From Dichotomocladium elegans (taxonomy: Eukaryota; Mucoromycota; Mucoromycetes; Mucorales; Lichtheimiaceae): 64,000 nt of DNA. Position numbers and translations under genes: made by a program. The notes under the pieces are model-generated. The model saw only the letters and a program-made list of their open reading frames with translations, had not been told where the DNA came from and did not search any database. Positions 35,513-47,740 of this stretch are shown piece by piece. Position 1 is the stretch's first letter. Each line of letters begins with the position of its first letter. The stretch covers positions 620,001 to 684,000 of the forward strand of contig JAIXMN010000015.1 of NCBI GenBank assembly GCA_025716815.1, given 5' to 3'.

Positions 35513-36827
35513 GATGGGAAAGCAAAGAGTAAAAAAACCCAAATGTTTCAAGTGGTGTGATTTATTTATAAGTCAGTGCTCTCTGTCTCTCTCTCTTCTC
35601 TGTTCCTGAGATGCCAGGCTGTTGTATGATGATCCTACCGTGTAACATCTCATGGGCCATTGGGCAGCCACAAACACACCTATTTTCGTTAGCACATTTC
35701 TTCCATCACATTAACAAGCAAGGAGGATCAGCAATATGATACATCCCGTATAATGAGAGTCTGGCAAATCTCTCAGAGCAAAGATGTTCCGCAGCTATCG
35801 ATCAGCTCACTGGTGTAATTGACCAGTTGACGGTCTCGTTAGCAAATGTGACCCTTAGTCGTGCGGTTGATTATGCACTCAACCATGACAGCTTATCATC
35901 CGCTTTAAACGATGCTTACAGGGTTATTGAACTGACTCCATCATCGGCTGACGGCTACCTTTGTGCTGGTGACATTCATCTTGACCTTGGCCAGACTGCC
36001 GAAGCGCTTTCCGTGTATCGCCGAGGTGCATCCGGTGCTGTTGTTGCTGGTCACCCACGCCTCCAAGCTCTGATCTGTAACCTAAAGAGGTTAAACGATA
36101 TGGTGGTCCAACCACAAAATAATTACGTATTAACAAAACTTGGTTTTGGCCTGGCAAGGGAGCTGTTCTCGTATCTCTCGTTGAGGGATCGCGCGCGTTG
36201 CGCAGCAACCTGTATTGCATGGCGTGATTTTCTGTACGATGAATGCGAAGAACTGTGGTCCCAAATAAAGGATTACAGAGCCGGTCGGCAAGACTCACGT
36301 CGATGACTTCTTGACTTGGGTCGTGAGAAGAACACAACATGCTGAGATCCGCAACTTTACTATTGATCTTGGTCGGAAAGACAGAGAGGAAACTAATAAG
36401 GCACTCCAAATGTTGGTGACACGTTTGAAATGTCGACAGCTACAAACGCTTTGTGAGCAACCCATCAGAAAGGATGATGATTTATATATAATGATGGTAA
36501 CCGCCGTTCCCCCCCCTAGTTGTCCGAGGCTGTCAAGTGGATGAAGTTTTGTATATTACACGGTCCCTGCGCATGAACTATGCTACGCTCAGACAGCTCG
36601 CCCTCAAAGATGTTGATCAGAACCAATGTCACTTCATCTTCTTCATCCTGCGCTGCTGCCCTAATCTTGAGGATCTCAGTTTTAATATTTATCAAGGGGA
36701 CGAACCACCAGCTCGGCATTATCAATCTTCTTCCTTCAATGCGTTCGACAATTGGGAACCTGAAGGAGCGAAGCCGCTTTGTCTCAGACGACTCAAGGTC
36801 ACAAATTGTTGCACCATGAGGGGAATA

Positions 36828-36851
36828 CAGTGGGTACCCACTAATCCGGTT
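36828..36851 (+). repeat. Left terminal inverted repeat of the pogo element
   Basis: Begins CAGTGGGTACCCACTAATCC and pairs with the right end (38944-38967), differing at one position in the first 22 bases (A versus G at position 13). Confidence 0.9.
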
Positions 36852-37012
36852 AGACTATAAACCGGTTTCTCGCTAATCCGGTCAGGTTCGCCCTTCATCA
36901 AATTTATATGCAGACAATGGCCGGTAATTCTGTAGACCGGGCAACCGGTCAGAGTTTTCGGGGAAACCGGTTTATAGAGAGAGCCAATGAAACCGTGTTA
37001 TATGTCGGCACT

Positions 37013-38803
37013 TTATTCTCTGATAATAAACGTGTCAAGTGTGCGTTGCTTTGCGCTGTTCCGCTCTTCTGACTCGAGTTTTCTAATCCTTTTATGGATT
37101 AATTCCAAGATGACTTGGTCTTCTTCATCGCGGACTGAGATTAGTTCTTGACATTGTTTATATACCCGCTTCAACTGAGTAGCTGAGACTGGCGGCAAAA
37201 CATCGGACTCATCCAAAATTGAATCCTCTACTTATATTGTCATAAGTTATAATTGTCCACCTCTCATCGATTTCGCAATCTCGTTTTTCATGGGTACAAT
37301 ACCGTCAATTTCCTGCTCTTTTTCTTTTTCTCCCATATAAAGATCAACACGCTGATCCAGAGTGAGGACCTCATGGATGCTGGAGTTTTCATCCTGAGGA
37401 GAAATTGGAATTGAGGATGGATCAACATCCTCACCCAGGAGCTCGCCAAGAAGTACTTCTCGCTCTTGAACATCTTCAGCTTGTTCTTCTATTGCTTGCT
37501 GTATAGGCTCTGCACCAGCAAGAAGACCTGTATGTCTCCAGCAATTGGCAATAGTGTTTCTAGAAACACGAGCCCATGCGGTGAGAACGTTGTCAAGAGC
37601 CTGCTTTAACCCAATCTTGTAGACGTTTTCATATGAATGGCGCTGGATCTTCCCAAGGGCCTGGATCATAAGTTGCGACCTATATACCCTGCCATCAGCT
37701 CCTCATCTCTCATATAGGACAATAAATACTAGAACATACTGGTATTTAACTTTGACGCAATTGATGATACCAGCATCAAGAGGCTGGAAATGTGAAGTTG
37801 TGTTTGGCGGGAGCATGCATAAAACGATGTGTTTGAATTCCACATCAAGTTTGACATGGGATGTGGCATTATCCATCAGCAATAGGATCTTCTTTCCATT
37901 GTGCTTTCTGCCCAACATGATGTCAAGTTTTGTCAAGATCTTGCGGAAGATAGCACGGGTCATCCACGCCTTTTGGTTGTGATAATAATAATAACCACAG
38001 CTGGAAACTTCATTTATAGCGTTAACAAACAGTAGCATATTACATCCTCGCTCACTATATACATTACTTGGTTTTCCGTGAAAAGCTGGATCACTTGATT
38101 TATTGTGGTATCCAATAAAGGTGGGTGGGAGCTTGTGTGATCCGTCCGCATTACAGGCGAAAACTACTGTAAACCTTTGCTTGTTCACACTAGTACCAGC
38201 AACAGGCTTGCTCGAAATGGTTCGTCTGGGAGGATTTCTCCAATATAACCCAGTCTCATCAATATTGTACACGCGCTCTGGTGGATACTCAGCAATCTTC
38301 GCCTTGATCTCAGCGATCGCCTGCTGAATGTCATCACAGCTGATGTCAATTGCGCTGGCTTCTCCGTGCATCATGCGTGACTTAAACTGGTTCCTGGCCA
38401 TGAACCTGGTCATCCACCCAACAGAAAACTTAAACCCAGTGGGTAGCTCGAGGTTCATCCTATTAGCCTGGATTCTTGCTTCGCGTTCCAGCAATTGGCG
38501 ACTAATTGGGGTTCCCATCGCTGCCATATCATGGACAAAAGCTGCAAGAATTTTCTCAAGCTCCGGAAGACTGGCACTTCTTGTACGCTTGCCAGCCAAC
38601 TCGGTGTCTGTCATACCAAACAAAACATCGCGCAGCTTGAGAATATCTCCAATGGTAGATTTTCCTGGCTCTTTCTCAAGATTGAATTCTTCTTTGGCCC
38701 ATCTTGCAAGTAGAGCTTGCTTGCTTTCTTTCGACTTGGGCAACGTATCTGCATAAATGCATATCTGCTTCTTCTGGTCTTTTGTAAGTGAGACCTTTGG
38801 CAT
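37013..38803 (-). CDS. Pogo/Tigger transposase (CENP-B-type HTH plus DDE_1)
   Basis: Starts at 38803 with MPKVSLTKDQKKQICIYAD, a CENP-B/pogo N-terminal helix-turn-helix, followed by a second HTH domain (about residues 75-145, SVGWMTRFMARN). The DDE_1 catalytic domain has its acidic triad in YNIDETGLYW (Asp about 182), LLLMDNATSH (Asp about 311) and SHFQPLDAG (Asp about 343). After KVKYQ a short GT-AG intron (about 37742-37675) leads to SQLMIQALGKI and the frame ending ANCWRHTGLL. A second short intron near 37260-37225 leads to the last exon, ending at 37013. All catalytic and DNA-binding parts are present. The enzyme cuts and pastes the element at TA sites. Translation beyond the first intron depends on that splice; without it the protein would stop at about residue 366. 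Confidence 0.9.
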
Positions 38804-38943
38804 TATCGAAAATAAAGATGTTTAAAGGCTAACCGAAGATATATCGCTTTATCTAATGTTTAGGTCGTACAGGTAATCAGCTGGCTCTGAATTCAGTAAA
38901 CCGGTCACCCGATAAACCGGCCACATCCAACCTTCATGGAGCC

Positions 38944-38967
38944 GACCGGATTAGCGGGTACCCACTG
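38944..38967 (-). repeat. Right terminal inverted repeat of the pogo element
   Basis: Read on the minus strand it begins CAGTGGGTACCCGCTAATCC, matching the left end. The adjoining TA (38968-38969) duplicates the target dinucleotide. Confidence 0.9.
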
Positions 38968-40068
38968 TAGAGCAAGGGCCAGCTGCAAACAGCGTTACGT
39001 CAATGGTTATCTCCATCTTGCGCTTCTCTTCGCGTCTTCGTCACTTCCATTTGTCGGATGAGGCTCATGGATTGCTTCCTCATCTTTCCGACCTTTGCAG
39101 CGCACTCTCCAGATATTGTCCTGAACTCATGAATATCCATGTAAACAAGGATGATTGGAGCCCAATGTCCCGCTGCAATCGTGTGCTCTTGATGATAAGT
39201 CGATATTCTTCCGATGAAGTGTCCATACAGGATGGTTGGAAAGCTAGCATGTGCGGTCTTGTGGAGAAATTGGCCCATCAGGTGGAAGAGGTCAAGATAG
39301 AAGGTGCCTACGGACCTCTGGAGCTGGCTGTCATCGATGCGCTTGCTGCAGAAGGAACACCACAGCTTCTTCACCTTGCTTTAACATTATGTAACATTGC
39401 ATGTTCTCCTCAGTTACTCTTCTCCATCCGTTCCATTGTCGAGACGTCCACGTACCTGCGATCAATCTATTTCTACGGCATACCGATCGACCACGTAGTC
39501 TTAGAAGTCATTCCATCAACAGTAACCTCAATCGACATCAAAATTGATAGCGAAGCCGTAGAGGCGCTTTGCCATTGTTTGAAGAGACTGAGTCCGTTCC
39601 TAGAAACACTCACGCTGAGGAACCGTTCGGAGCCCTTCAAGAGCGGTGATGACCGTAAGCTCCTCTCTGCGCTCGCCGAACTCGAACGGCTCTCCTGTCT
39701 CGACTTATGGAACCAACTGGAAGGATCTGCAGCGGATTCGTTCCTGAGGCCGCTTTTTGACCGCCCGACCCCGAGCAAAATCCGAGATCTTTCACTCAGC
39801 TTCGATTCCATCACAGGCGACGTGGTTTTGCAGCTGCTTCGACTTCCGGAAATAAGCAGGCTCAATATCCACCTCACTTGCAATAACCTGGGGAACCTCG
39901 AAGGATTGCTCCAAAGCAACTTAGCATCGCTGGTCACAGAACCAGTCTACCTGAGGGTGACAGGACTCAGGGGTGCTGCGACGACGACTTGCAAACTGAC
40001 CTCGAGCACATGCACCTCATATCCAGAGTAACAATGATAATAATTTACATTTTATTGCAATACTTTTT

Positions 40069-43000
40069 CTATGCTGATGACTTGGAGGCCTTTCTTTGCT
40101 CATTGCGGAAGTGCTCCTTTCTCCGTTCTTTCTCCTTCTGAGTCCGCACATCCTCCAGTTTGGCCTTCTTCTTGAGGTTCTCTTCGCGCCGCTCCAGGTC
40201 CTTCGCCTTGCGTTTGCGCTCCTTGTCTTTGCGCAGCGAGTTGAGCTGCTGGATCATTGTGTAGACCTTCTTTTCCTCCGGCTCGAGCACGACAGCACGC
40301 TTGGCCAGGTATGATTGCTTCTTTCGTGGTTTGAGGAGTTTGGGTTTGGATGCGAATGGAAGTTCGGCCTGCAGAGACTTGGGGATCTTGAGCGTGTTGA
40401 AACGTCGCGTTTGGCGTTCGATCGGCTTGTAGATCGAGTCGATATTTTGCGGTGCACGCATGTTTAATTCATGGCGGACTTCACCGGTGAGGCGCATGCC
40501 GCGCCATTCGGTCTTGGAGGAAAGAAGTAATGATGTGACAGGGTTGTAGTATTTGCGGGGCTTCACAGGGTACCATGCTCTTAAGAACACAATATCTAAA
40601 CAGAAGAGAATGAGTCCAACGCCCGCGAACCTTCTTCGCTTGCCAAAACATACCGCTCATCAACAGTTTGTCTTCAAACGTAGCTCGGAACTGTCCCTCA
40701 GGTTTCTGGAAAAACCCAAGTGTTAGCGTCTATGATTTGCTGACTGAAAGGCCCTCGCATAACTTACCGGTAGAGCTTTCTTGACCTGACCACGAATACC
40801 CGATACCGTCCGAATCGTCGCACCCTCGAACTTTGCAACTTCGAGAGCAGATGTAAACATGTCCTTGATGAATGCAGTGTTTTTGTAAATTTTGGCCGGT
40901 GTGCCCGTCAGCTTGAGCTTCTTGACAATTTCGGTCGACTTGCTGATATCTTGTACGATACCCGTTGCACTTATCCGGAAAGACGCTGTCTTACCATTGG
41001 ATACAGAGTTGACTGCACAGAAACCAGTGTTGGGTGTATGTACAGGACCTAAACATTTAAAAATTTCTGAGTGTATCGATCGACAAGGAGGGAGAGGAGT
41101 CTGTCGAACATACCATAAAATGTTGCCAAACAGTGCATATGCTCAGGCGTATATTTGAGCATGCGGTTTCGAGAACCGTCACTCAGTGAGTAGATGGGAA
41201 TACTCTGGAAACGACGCCAACCCATCGAGAAGATGAGAGGATCATTGGTCTTGAGGATCTTTCTGTGCCAGCGATGGCGCTTCAGTCTAACTTGAACGAA
41301 GCCAAACTGGTCTTCGGATGTCAGCAAACCACCGGCAAGAATTGGGTACTTGGGATCAAAGTACTGGATGAACTCGCAGGGCATGTCCTTAATAAGCAGA
41401 CGAACGTATGTTCCTGGACGATAGCCCTCCACAAGGGCACGTGTGTTTGGATCATCATCCTCAAACTCGGCATTGTTCATTTGAAGTTGTCTGTCTATCT
41501 CGGCCTTGCGTTGCTCATAAAAGTCCATCTCTTGCTTCTCGCCTTCATCTTCCTCGTACTCGTTGTCGAACTTTTTCTTAAGCTCTTCCTTCCGTTTAGC
41601 GATACGCTCACGCTCAGCTTCAACAGAGTCCATTTCCTCATCTTCTCCTTTACTGTCCTCTTCAGCCTCAAGGTCCTCGAAATCACCATAGACCTCTTCT
41701 TCCTCTCCGTCCTCGCCATTCTGCTCTGCAGCTTTTTCACCTGGAAGAGCACCCGTGATGAAGCGGTTGCGAATAGTATCAAGTTGCTGTTTGGTACAAT
41801 TAGCTTTCCCCCCATTATACTAATTTCGCGAATGACTTACATCTTCGTCTTCCCAAATATCCAAGTCGTCTTTTCTGATGTGTTCACGCGTAGTATCAAT
41901 AGGTTCGGCCGCGTTTTCATCCGATTCGCGTTTCAAGGTGAAAAATTCCTCCTCCTCTTCTTCCATAGACCCCTCTTCGTCATCCTCATCCGCTTCGTCG
42001 GCGAACTTGCCACTCACGATATCCTCGGGTGTGACATCCGTGTTATTGTAAATCAAAGACATCAGGTTGGTTCGACGGCCGGTGTAGAACATGGCGCTCG
42101 CCTTTTCCTTCAAGTTGGCCTTCCAGCGCAATTCGCCAGCAAGTTCCTCATCATCCTCGTTGTCATGTTTGCGTCTGCCGTCGATGTTGATGTCCTCCTC
42201 ATCTTCATCAAAACCAAGCTCGCTATCGCTATCTGCGAATTGGACATCCTCCTCATTATCCTTATCCTCTTTGTCTTCTTTATCTCCCTTGCGTGGAATA
42301 TTTCTGGTATCAAATTTGGTAAGCGCCTTGCCACGAGTCGGAATATGATCATCATCAACATCGTCTTCCTCGAGTTCTGCATCGCTGTCCGGAATGTCCT
42401 CTTCATCATCTTCTTCATCATCTTCGTCTGTGTCATCATCTATTTCATCATCCTCATCACCGAAAACAGCACGCCGTCTAACGCGACCGCTCTCATCTTC
42501 TTCCAAAGATTCTGTTGGACCTACGACAACTGATTAGCCCGGGAGAGATATTACTCTTTTCTGAAAGTCACCCACCTTCAGCATCCGATCCGTTCAAGTC
42601 GCCTGCTCGCAAAGGGGTGGAATCGGCAAAAATACGCAATTCCGAATCAGCCAATTGGGCCGCCAAGGTATCCTGGGCGTCTTGGAGATCCATCACCATT
42701 TTTTCTCCTTGGCCTTTCGGTAATTCTTCGTCCGCTTCTGTACTCTGCTCCGATGGCGCCAAGGCGGATTTTTTGGTGAAGTTACCAGGCACATTAATAT
42801 ATACAGCATCCTTGTCGTACATGACACCGCCGACATCTGACATGGGGGCGTATATCAGTTTATGTTTTTCGTCAAGTCGTTTTCGTTCCTTTTCGGGTAA
42901 AGGACATGGGTCGGGTAAGATTGATACGTCTGCAAGAACGTGATCACCAGCTCCGGGTATGTGAATCTTCATGCTAGGGCGAAGATTGGTGCCACGGAGG

Positions 43001-44109
43001 TAACCGTAAAGTGTGACCGTGCGATCGCAGTTGGGCTTGGTTTGCAGAAGTTCAGGATCCGTCAAGTCTTCCACGCGGTCAGCGACCACGTAAGGATGGG
43101 TGTTGCGCCATACGAGCGGGCGAAATTTCATGACTGAAATGAAGCGTGACAAGTTCTGCACTTCTTGATTGGGGTATTTACCGTTGATGACACCCGAAAG
43201 GTAAAACAGTTTCGCGCCCTGGTAGATTTCGGTCCAGAAACGATGCTTGAGACGCTTCTTGGTGGTACGGAGAGTTTTGTTGTTGCGGAATTTGTCCAGA
43301 TGCGTCAAAACGCCCATCACCTTTGGAAAGCCATGCGCCTGCAAAATGTTCAAAAATTCGAATGTTTCCTGGTTGTCGTAAAAAAAAACATGAGTTTAGA
43401 GCATTCTATTAGCTGCTGCTTTCTCTACCATCTCGAATCCAAAGCTGGCATCAATCATCAAAAGCACAAGGTCGGCGATCTTGGCAACATCGATCATTGC
43501 ATTGATATCGTTCGTACATTCAATAAACGTCAATCGCCGCTTCTTGCCTATCCACAAATCGGACCGAGAGAATGGGTGGTCAGATATAGCAAAAGTAAAG
43601 CATTAAAATAAGATTCGTACCACTGACAACGGTGATCGGGCCCTTGATCTCTGCAAGATTGTGCTTTGTATAACGCTTGACGAGCGATTTGATCAGCGTT
43701 GATTTGCCAGTCTGAAAGATTGAAATAGATAATCCTTAGAATCCCTGCGATCGATACGTAGATCTACGATGATCTACTTACTCCTGGAGGACCGACAACG
43801 GCAACGACGACAGGAGGAGCTGCAATGGGTGTACGATCGACAAGAGGAACATGAAGCTTTTTTTCGCCGAGATCAAAATTGCGTCGAGCTGATCGTTCAG
43901 CTTTGCCGAGACTGTTGAAAGTAAAAGCCTATTTGAACGCAAGAAAAAAGTTTAGAACGATCTCGACAAGGATCTGGATAAGGCGATCTAGCATTGCGCA
44001 CCTTCACATTGGCGCTTTTCTTCTTCTTCTTCTCGGCAATAGCAGCCTTCTTGCCAGCCTTTCCGCGGTTGTGCGCTTTCTTAGGTTTGTCCTCCATAAA
44101 GTCGTTCAA
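40069..44109 (-). CDS. BMS1: Ribosome biogenesis GTPase Bms1
   Basis: Multi-exon minus-strand gene ending at 40069; convergent with the F-box gene, with only 37 bases between stop codons. Start is either 44109 ([13 protein letters not shown]) or the next ATG at 44097. The N-terminal basic leader is followed by [11 protein letters not shown], the P-loop [18 protein letters not shown] (about 43810-43700), [35 protein letters not shown] and LTHLDKF, the G-domain motifs of Bms1. Then come [20 protein letters not shown] and [11 protein letters not shown], a long acidic stretch (about 42510-41830), and the C-terminal AARP2CN/DUF663-type region to a Lys/Arg-rich tail. Family knowledge: Bms1 works with Rcl1 in the nucleolar SSU processome to form 18S rRNA. 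Order and motifs match yeast Bms1 throughout. Confidence 0.95.
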
Positions 44110-44640
44110 GAAAGGCTAGGTGTATCAATGCTCACGTTTAAAATTTCGCTCAGCCACCCATCCTAGCCTTGTTCGGGCCATGAAAAATGATTCAGGACGT
44201 ATCGTCCAGTAATGTGACCCAATGCTCATGCGTCGTACTGGAAAGAAGTTGTAATTCGCCCTCTCCGTGAGAAGGTTCTTTATCAGGGTTTTGGAGCTAA
44301 TGTCTTATTCATATAAATCAGTAAGTGATTAACCATTGGACGAAAGTCAGTGGCACACTTTTTTTAGCAGAGTTCTTTCAACGGACCGTGCTACTCGAGC
44401 GTTTATATTAATGTGAAATTCAGACTTATTAAGAAGCACGTTTGTCTGAGAGTGCGACATTTCGCTTCGCCACATACAAAGCATAATTGGGCAGGACAAC
44501 GACGCATTAACACTGGAAATATTGGATTTTATTTCACTAGGGTTTCTAAAGTCACAGATGGAAGAGGGTAAATTTTTCTATAGGAAAGGATACTTTTAGA
44601 AAATTGCTGAAGCAGAAAACGACATTGATAAATATATACC
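44110..44640. other. BMS1 upstream region
   Basis: About 530 AT-rich bases holding the BMS1 promoter and the 3' flank of the small secreted protein gene. No gene recognised. Confidence 0.45.
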
Positions 44641-44910
44641 TTATTCGTCTTTACAATCAAAGGTCTCGTGATCATCGGGATCGGACGTCAGACCCAAGGA
44701 AAAGCTCTTATCCTTGCAGCATTGCATAAAGATTTCTTCTTCGAAGGGCTGGAGGGAGCACTCGTTACTGCTCTTGATAGCACCCGACTCAGACGGTGGG
44801 CAGCAGAGCTTGCTAACTTCGTCACTGTCACAGGAGCAGATTTTTGCAGAGGCTGTGCCGAAGAGATAAAGAGCGCTCAGAGCAAAAGCGAGAAAGGCGG
44901 CCTTGACCAT
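44641..44910 (-). CDS. Small secreted cysteine-rich protein
   Basis: A single-exon 89-codon frame from ATG 44910 to TAA 44641. Residues 1-22 (MVKAAFLAFALSALYLFGTA...) form a clear signal peptide with a likely cut after SAK or ASA. The mature ~67 residues are acidic and contain eight cysteines: a C.C pair, a CC pair, a single Cys, a second CC pair and a last Cys near the C-terminus. Two CC pairs and eight Cys recall hydrophobins, but the spacing (CxC...CC...C...CC...C) does not match the hydrophobin consensus, so I do not assign it. It has no GPI signal. Possible roles include a cell-wall protein, defence peptide or effector; none can be chosen. No homologue is recognised. Confidence 0.65.
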   Translation of the reverse strand: MVKAAFLAFALSALYLFGTASAKICSCDSDEVSKLCCPPSESGAIKSSNECSLQPFEEEIFMQCCKDKSFSLGLTSDPDDHETFDCKDE

Positions 44911-47740
44911 GATGAATTTGGGGTATGTATATTAAGTATATGGAAACCAGGTGGTAAAAGGACAATCCTTTATATGTATTTCTCGCCTTCAATTTTTGAT
45001 GTTTCCGAGTAAGATCTCCTTCACTTCTCCTGCGTTTGATGGTCATACTTTGAGTGAATGTTTCTGGATAGTAGGGAGGAGATACCGCTGTGCTGCTGAT
45101 GCTGCTACTACTACTTTTGATGCTGCTGTTTCTGTGAGTTCTCCTTGTTTACCCCAAACAAAAAAAACTGGGCCCAATGCAGAGCACCATCCTGCATTTC
45201 TCTGGATGGTTCCCCCTGACATAAAAGGAGTCCTGCGAAAAAGGGACCCTTTCGATGGAAATAAGAGCGTTCTTTGGCCGGTCTTCTCCGTTTTCTCTTC
45301 CACCCCTTACATCTTTTGATAGTCGTAGTCGCTTCATGTGCGAGTAGTCAAATAATCCGACCCCTAAGTCTTAGAAAATGTTGACTCACGCTCTAGGAAA
45401 GAACAGAGGCCAAGCCTCAACATTCCCGTACCCCTAAACTCACCCCTCATTCATCTTAACAGGAGATGGGGGGAGTCACCCCTCTACCACCGAACGGGCA
45501 GTTGTCATGTCCACCCTTCGACAGGATTCCGAGGAGTCTCCTCTGTGATCAACCATTTATCTCCTTGAAACCCCACATACTTTGCAACGCCATCTTTGTT
45601 CGCTAACTTCGAGACGGTTGGACATTGCACTGTTTTCCATTGTCGCCATATCAAGGAGACAGTGTAAGCAAGACACATATGCACTGTCAATTATGCACAT
45701 GACATGGCTACTGCCTGATCCGGAGAAGAACTGCTAACAGTAGTGTAAGAAAACCCGAGTCTTATCTTTTCGCGGGGAACAATATTGCTTCCTTTGGAAA
45801 GTCCCAATATCACAGAAAGCTGTTGGTATAACATATAGAAGCAATAACACTATAATTAAAAAATGCATGATTCTCTTGTGAAGAGTCATCATCATTTGCC
45901 GAATTAAAGATGTCCAACTATGAGTTTATTTCCAGGAAGGGCAGCCACATGCACTTGTTAATGTTGGGAATAAGCAACGAAAACTTGTGATCGATACAGT
46001 AAATGATGTCTAGCGCTCATTAAAGAATGCTTAGATCTGTTAACTCGAGAAGACGTACATATGGCCAGCCAACTTTTGGTCATAAACCACAGTCCATGTC
46101 GTCCCCTTAAACCCCTAGTATAAACAGTAACGGCCCCCGGCCGATCCCTCTTGATGCGGCTTTACAGCCTTTAATTTAACAGGGCAGCATACAAGAAGAG
46201 AATGAATACTCCTCTCTTCCTGAGAATGATGTCAAATGACCAAGGGACAGACGCACCAATGTGTATCATGAAGGTACGTACAGTATTTTAATGCGGCTGG
46301 GATAATCACCATATGCTCCGAGCTTCGATACTATTCGATGTGTACGATAGATATATGTACCACAAAAAACACTCTCTCCAGCAACTCTTCTGCCCAGAAG
46401 ATGTGTTATTTTATACAACTAATATTGATGGTATTATCAAGTACGCAAAGAATAGTCTGTGATGTTTTCTCATACGAGAAAAAAAAAGAACAGTCATCTT
46501 TTTTGGGTATCCCGGAAGAGCGATCTGCTTCTTAGTCTGTATGCGGAGGGAATAGGGATAAACAATATAATAGCGTTCAGACATGAAGAAGCTAAGTTAT
46601 TGATGTTACTAACTTATAGCAGACAATATAATATATTTGATGAATCGGCATCCCAGAGAGGCAGAATGGTAGAGTAATTCCATTTAAAGAAGAAAACTGG
46701 AAATAATATTTACATGACATTGATGACGAGCAGCAGAAAACCATTACGAAGTGGCTATACGTCAAGTCGCCTACCGCTCTTCACGCTAGATAATATATGC
46801 TCCCTAAAGATGGTTTTTAGACTTGTATGCATATGTGGAGAAGTTCCTGGAGAGTTCAAGCATGCATCTTCCAGAAACGGTATTAACGTTGCCCTGCCAC
46901 TCCCGCCCCTTGTCTCTCCGATTTTTCCCTCTCTTTTGACATCTAGTTCCCATTAGTAATGAGTTTATGTGTTCTAAAACATATATCCATGCAAGCGTTT
47001 TGGGGGTGGGTGGGAAGAACCATTCGCTAACAGCCATGCTGCGGTACGTACAACCTAATGGATGGTGAAAGTATACCGCTTTTCCTTAGGGAGGATATCC
47101 ATCACATGCCTCCAGTTTTGTCCTCGTCAAAGCGCCATATTCTGTCGTATCGGTCGTTGCCCTAGGCCATTTCTTTTCTTTTTCCTTTTACATTGACTCA
47201 TGACTTGAATCAATAGGCCTCATGTGTGTGTGTGTATGTGTGAATTGATTTCTTTGGAGGATGGTTTAGCGGTACCTGTTGCAACATAGGTATCCATACG
47301 TTACTATTCAAGATAAATAAATGGTCATTACTATTGCACAAATATAAAAGTGACTCCCAGGTAAATGATCAAGTGCAGATCTAATATTTCCCCGCGTGAT
47401 GGCGGTGATGATGATGGGTGGTCTATACCACTAATGGATCATCGTTTGCGGGTCTTTTCCTCGATGATTTTCCATTCAAAATTTTATATCATAGAAAAGT
47501 CCACTGCTGTAAGTTCCAACATGAATCGGTGGATCAAAAATATGAAAAGAAGCCTGAATTTGTCGTCTATGGTAAATATTTACTTATTTTTACTAGATCT
47601 ACGTTGATGCACAACATCGGTCATGGTTATCTTTCTCTCTCTCTCTCTCTCGTTCTCGTTCTCATTCTGTTCCGTTCATTTAAAGCAAATAAAGCAAAAT
47701 GAGGGGACGCGGGTAAAAGAAAAGAGAAGGAAAAGATACA
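44911..47740. other. 2.8 kb intergenic region without recognised genes
   Basis: AT-rich DNA with scattered short open frames (45149-45337, 46338-46535, 46459-46677, 46714-46956, 47365-47702) that show no protein family features. A TG repeat occurs at about 47226-47242 and a CT repeat at about 47631-47652 just before the arrestin gene's 3' end. Pyrimidine-rich and G-run segments (about 45466-45475) are present. No tRNA was identified by eye. Confidence 0.45.

Larger units (their letters stand above)
36828..38967 (-). mobile_element. Pogo/Tigger-type (Tc1/mariner superfamily) transposon, complete
   Basis: A 2,140-bp element bounded by inverted repeats that begin CAGTGGGTACCC at both ends and flanked by TA on each side (36826-36827 and 38968-38969), the expected mariner-superfamily target duplication. 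It contains one transposase gene on the minus strand (37013-38803). The subterminal DNA carries several copies of AAACCGG/AATCCGG. Ends, target site and ORF are all intact, so it may be recent and potentially mobile. Confidence 0.93.
35740..40031 (+). pseudogene. TPR/F-box/leucine-rich-repeat gene split by a pogo element
   Basis: The coding frame is open from 35740. It encodes a TPR-like N-terminus (SALNDAYRVIELTPSSADGY...CAGDIHLDLGQ..EALSVYRRG) and an F-box-like segment (ARELFSYLSLRDRARCAATC). The C-terminal part (38970-40031) encodes LRR-type repeats (LERLSCLDLWNQLEG, IRDLSLSFDS). This layout is typical of the expanded F-box family in Mucorales, whose members probably act as SCF ubiquitin-ligase receptors. 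A transposon lies at 36828-38967. Removing it with one TA copy restores the frame across the joint. Independent damage is also visible: a +1 shift near 36290 and another frame change near 36520-36540, and there is no in-frame ATG before the TPR segment. Some of these could be short introns I failed to resolve. Confidence 0.72.

Noticed and set aside
41265..42533. 422-codon hydrophobic plus-strand frame within BMS1
   Set aside because: It is the complement of the acidic stretch of Bms1, which makes a long hydrophobic-looking frame; no independent gene evidence.
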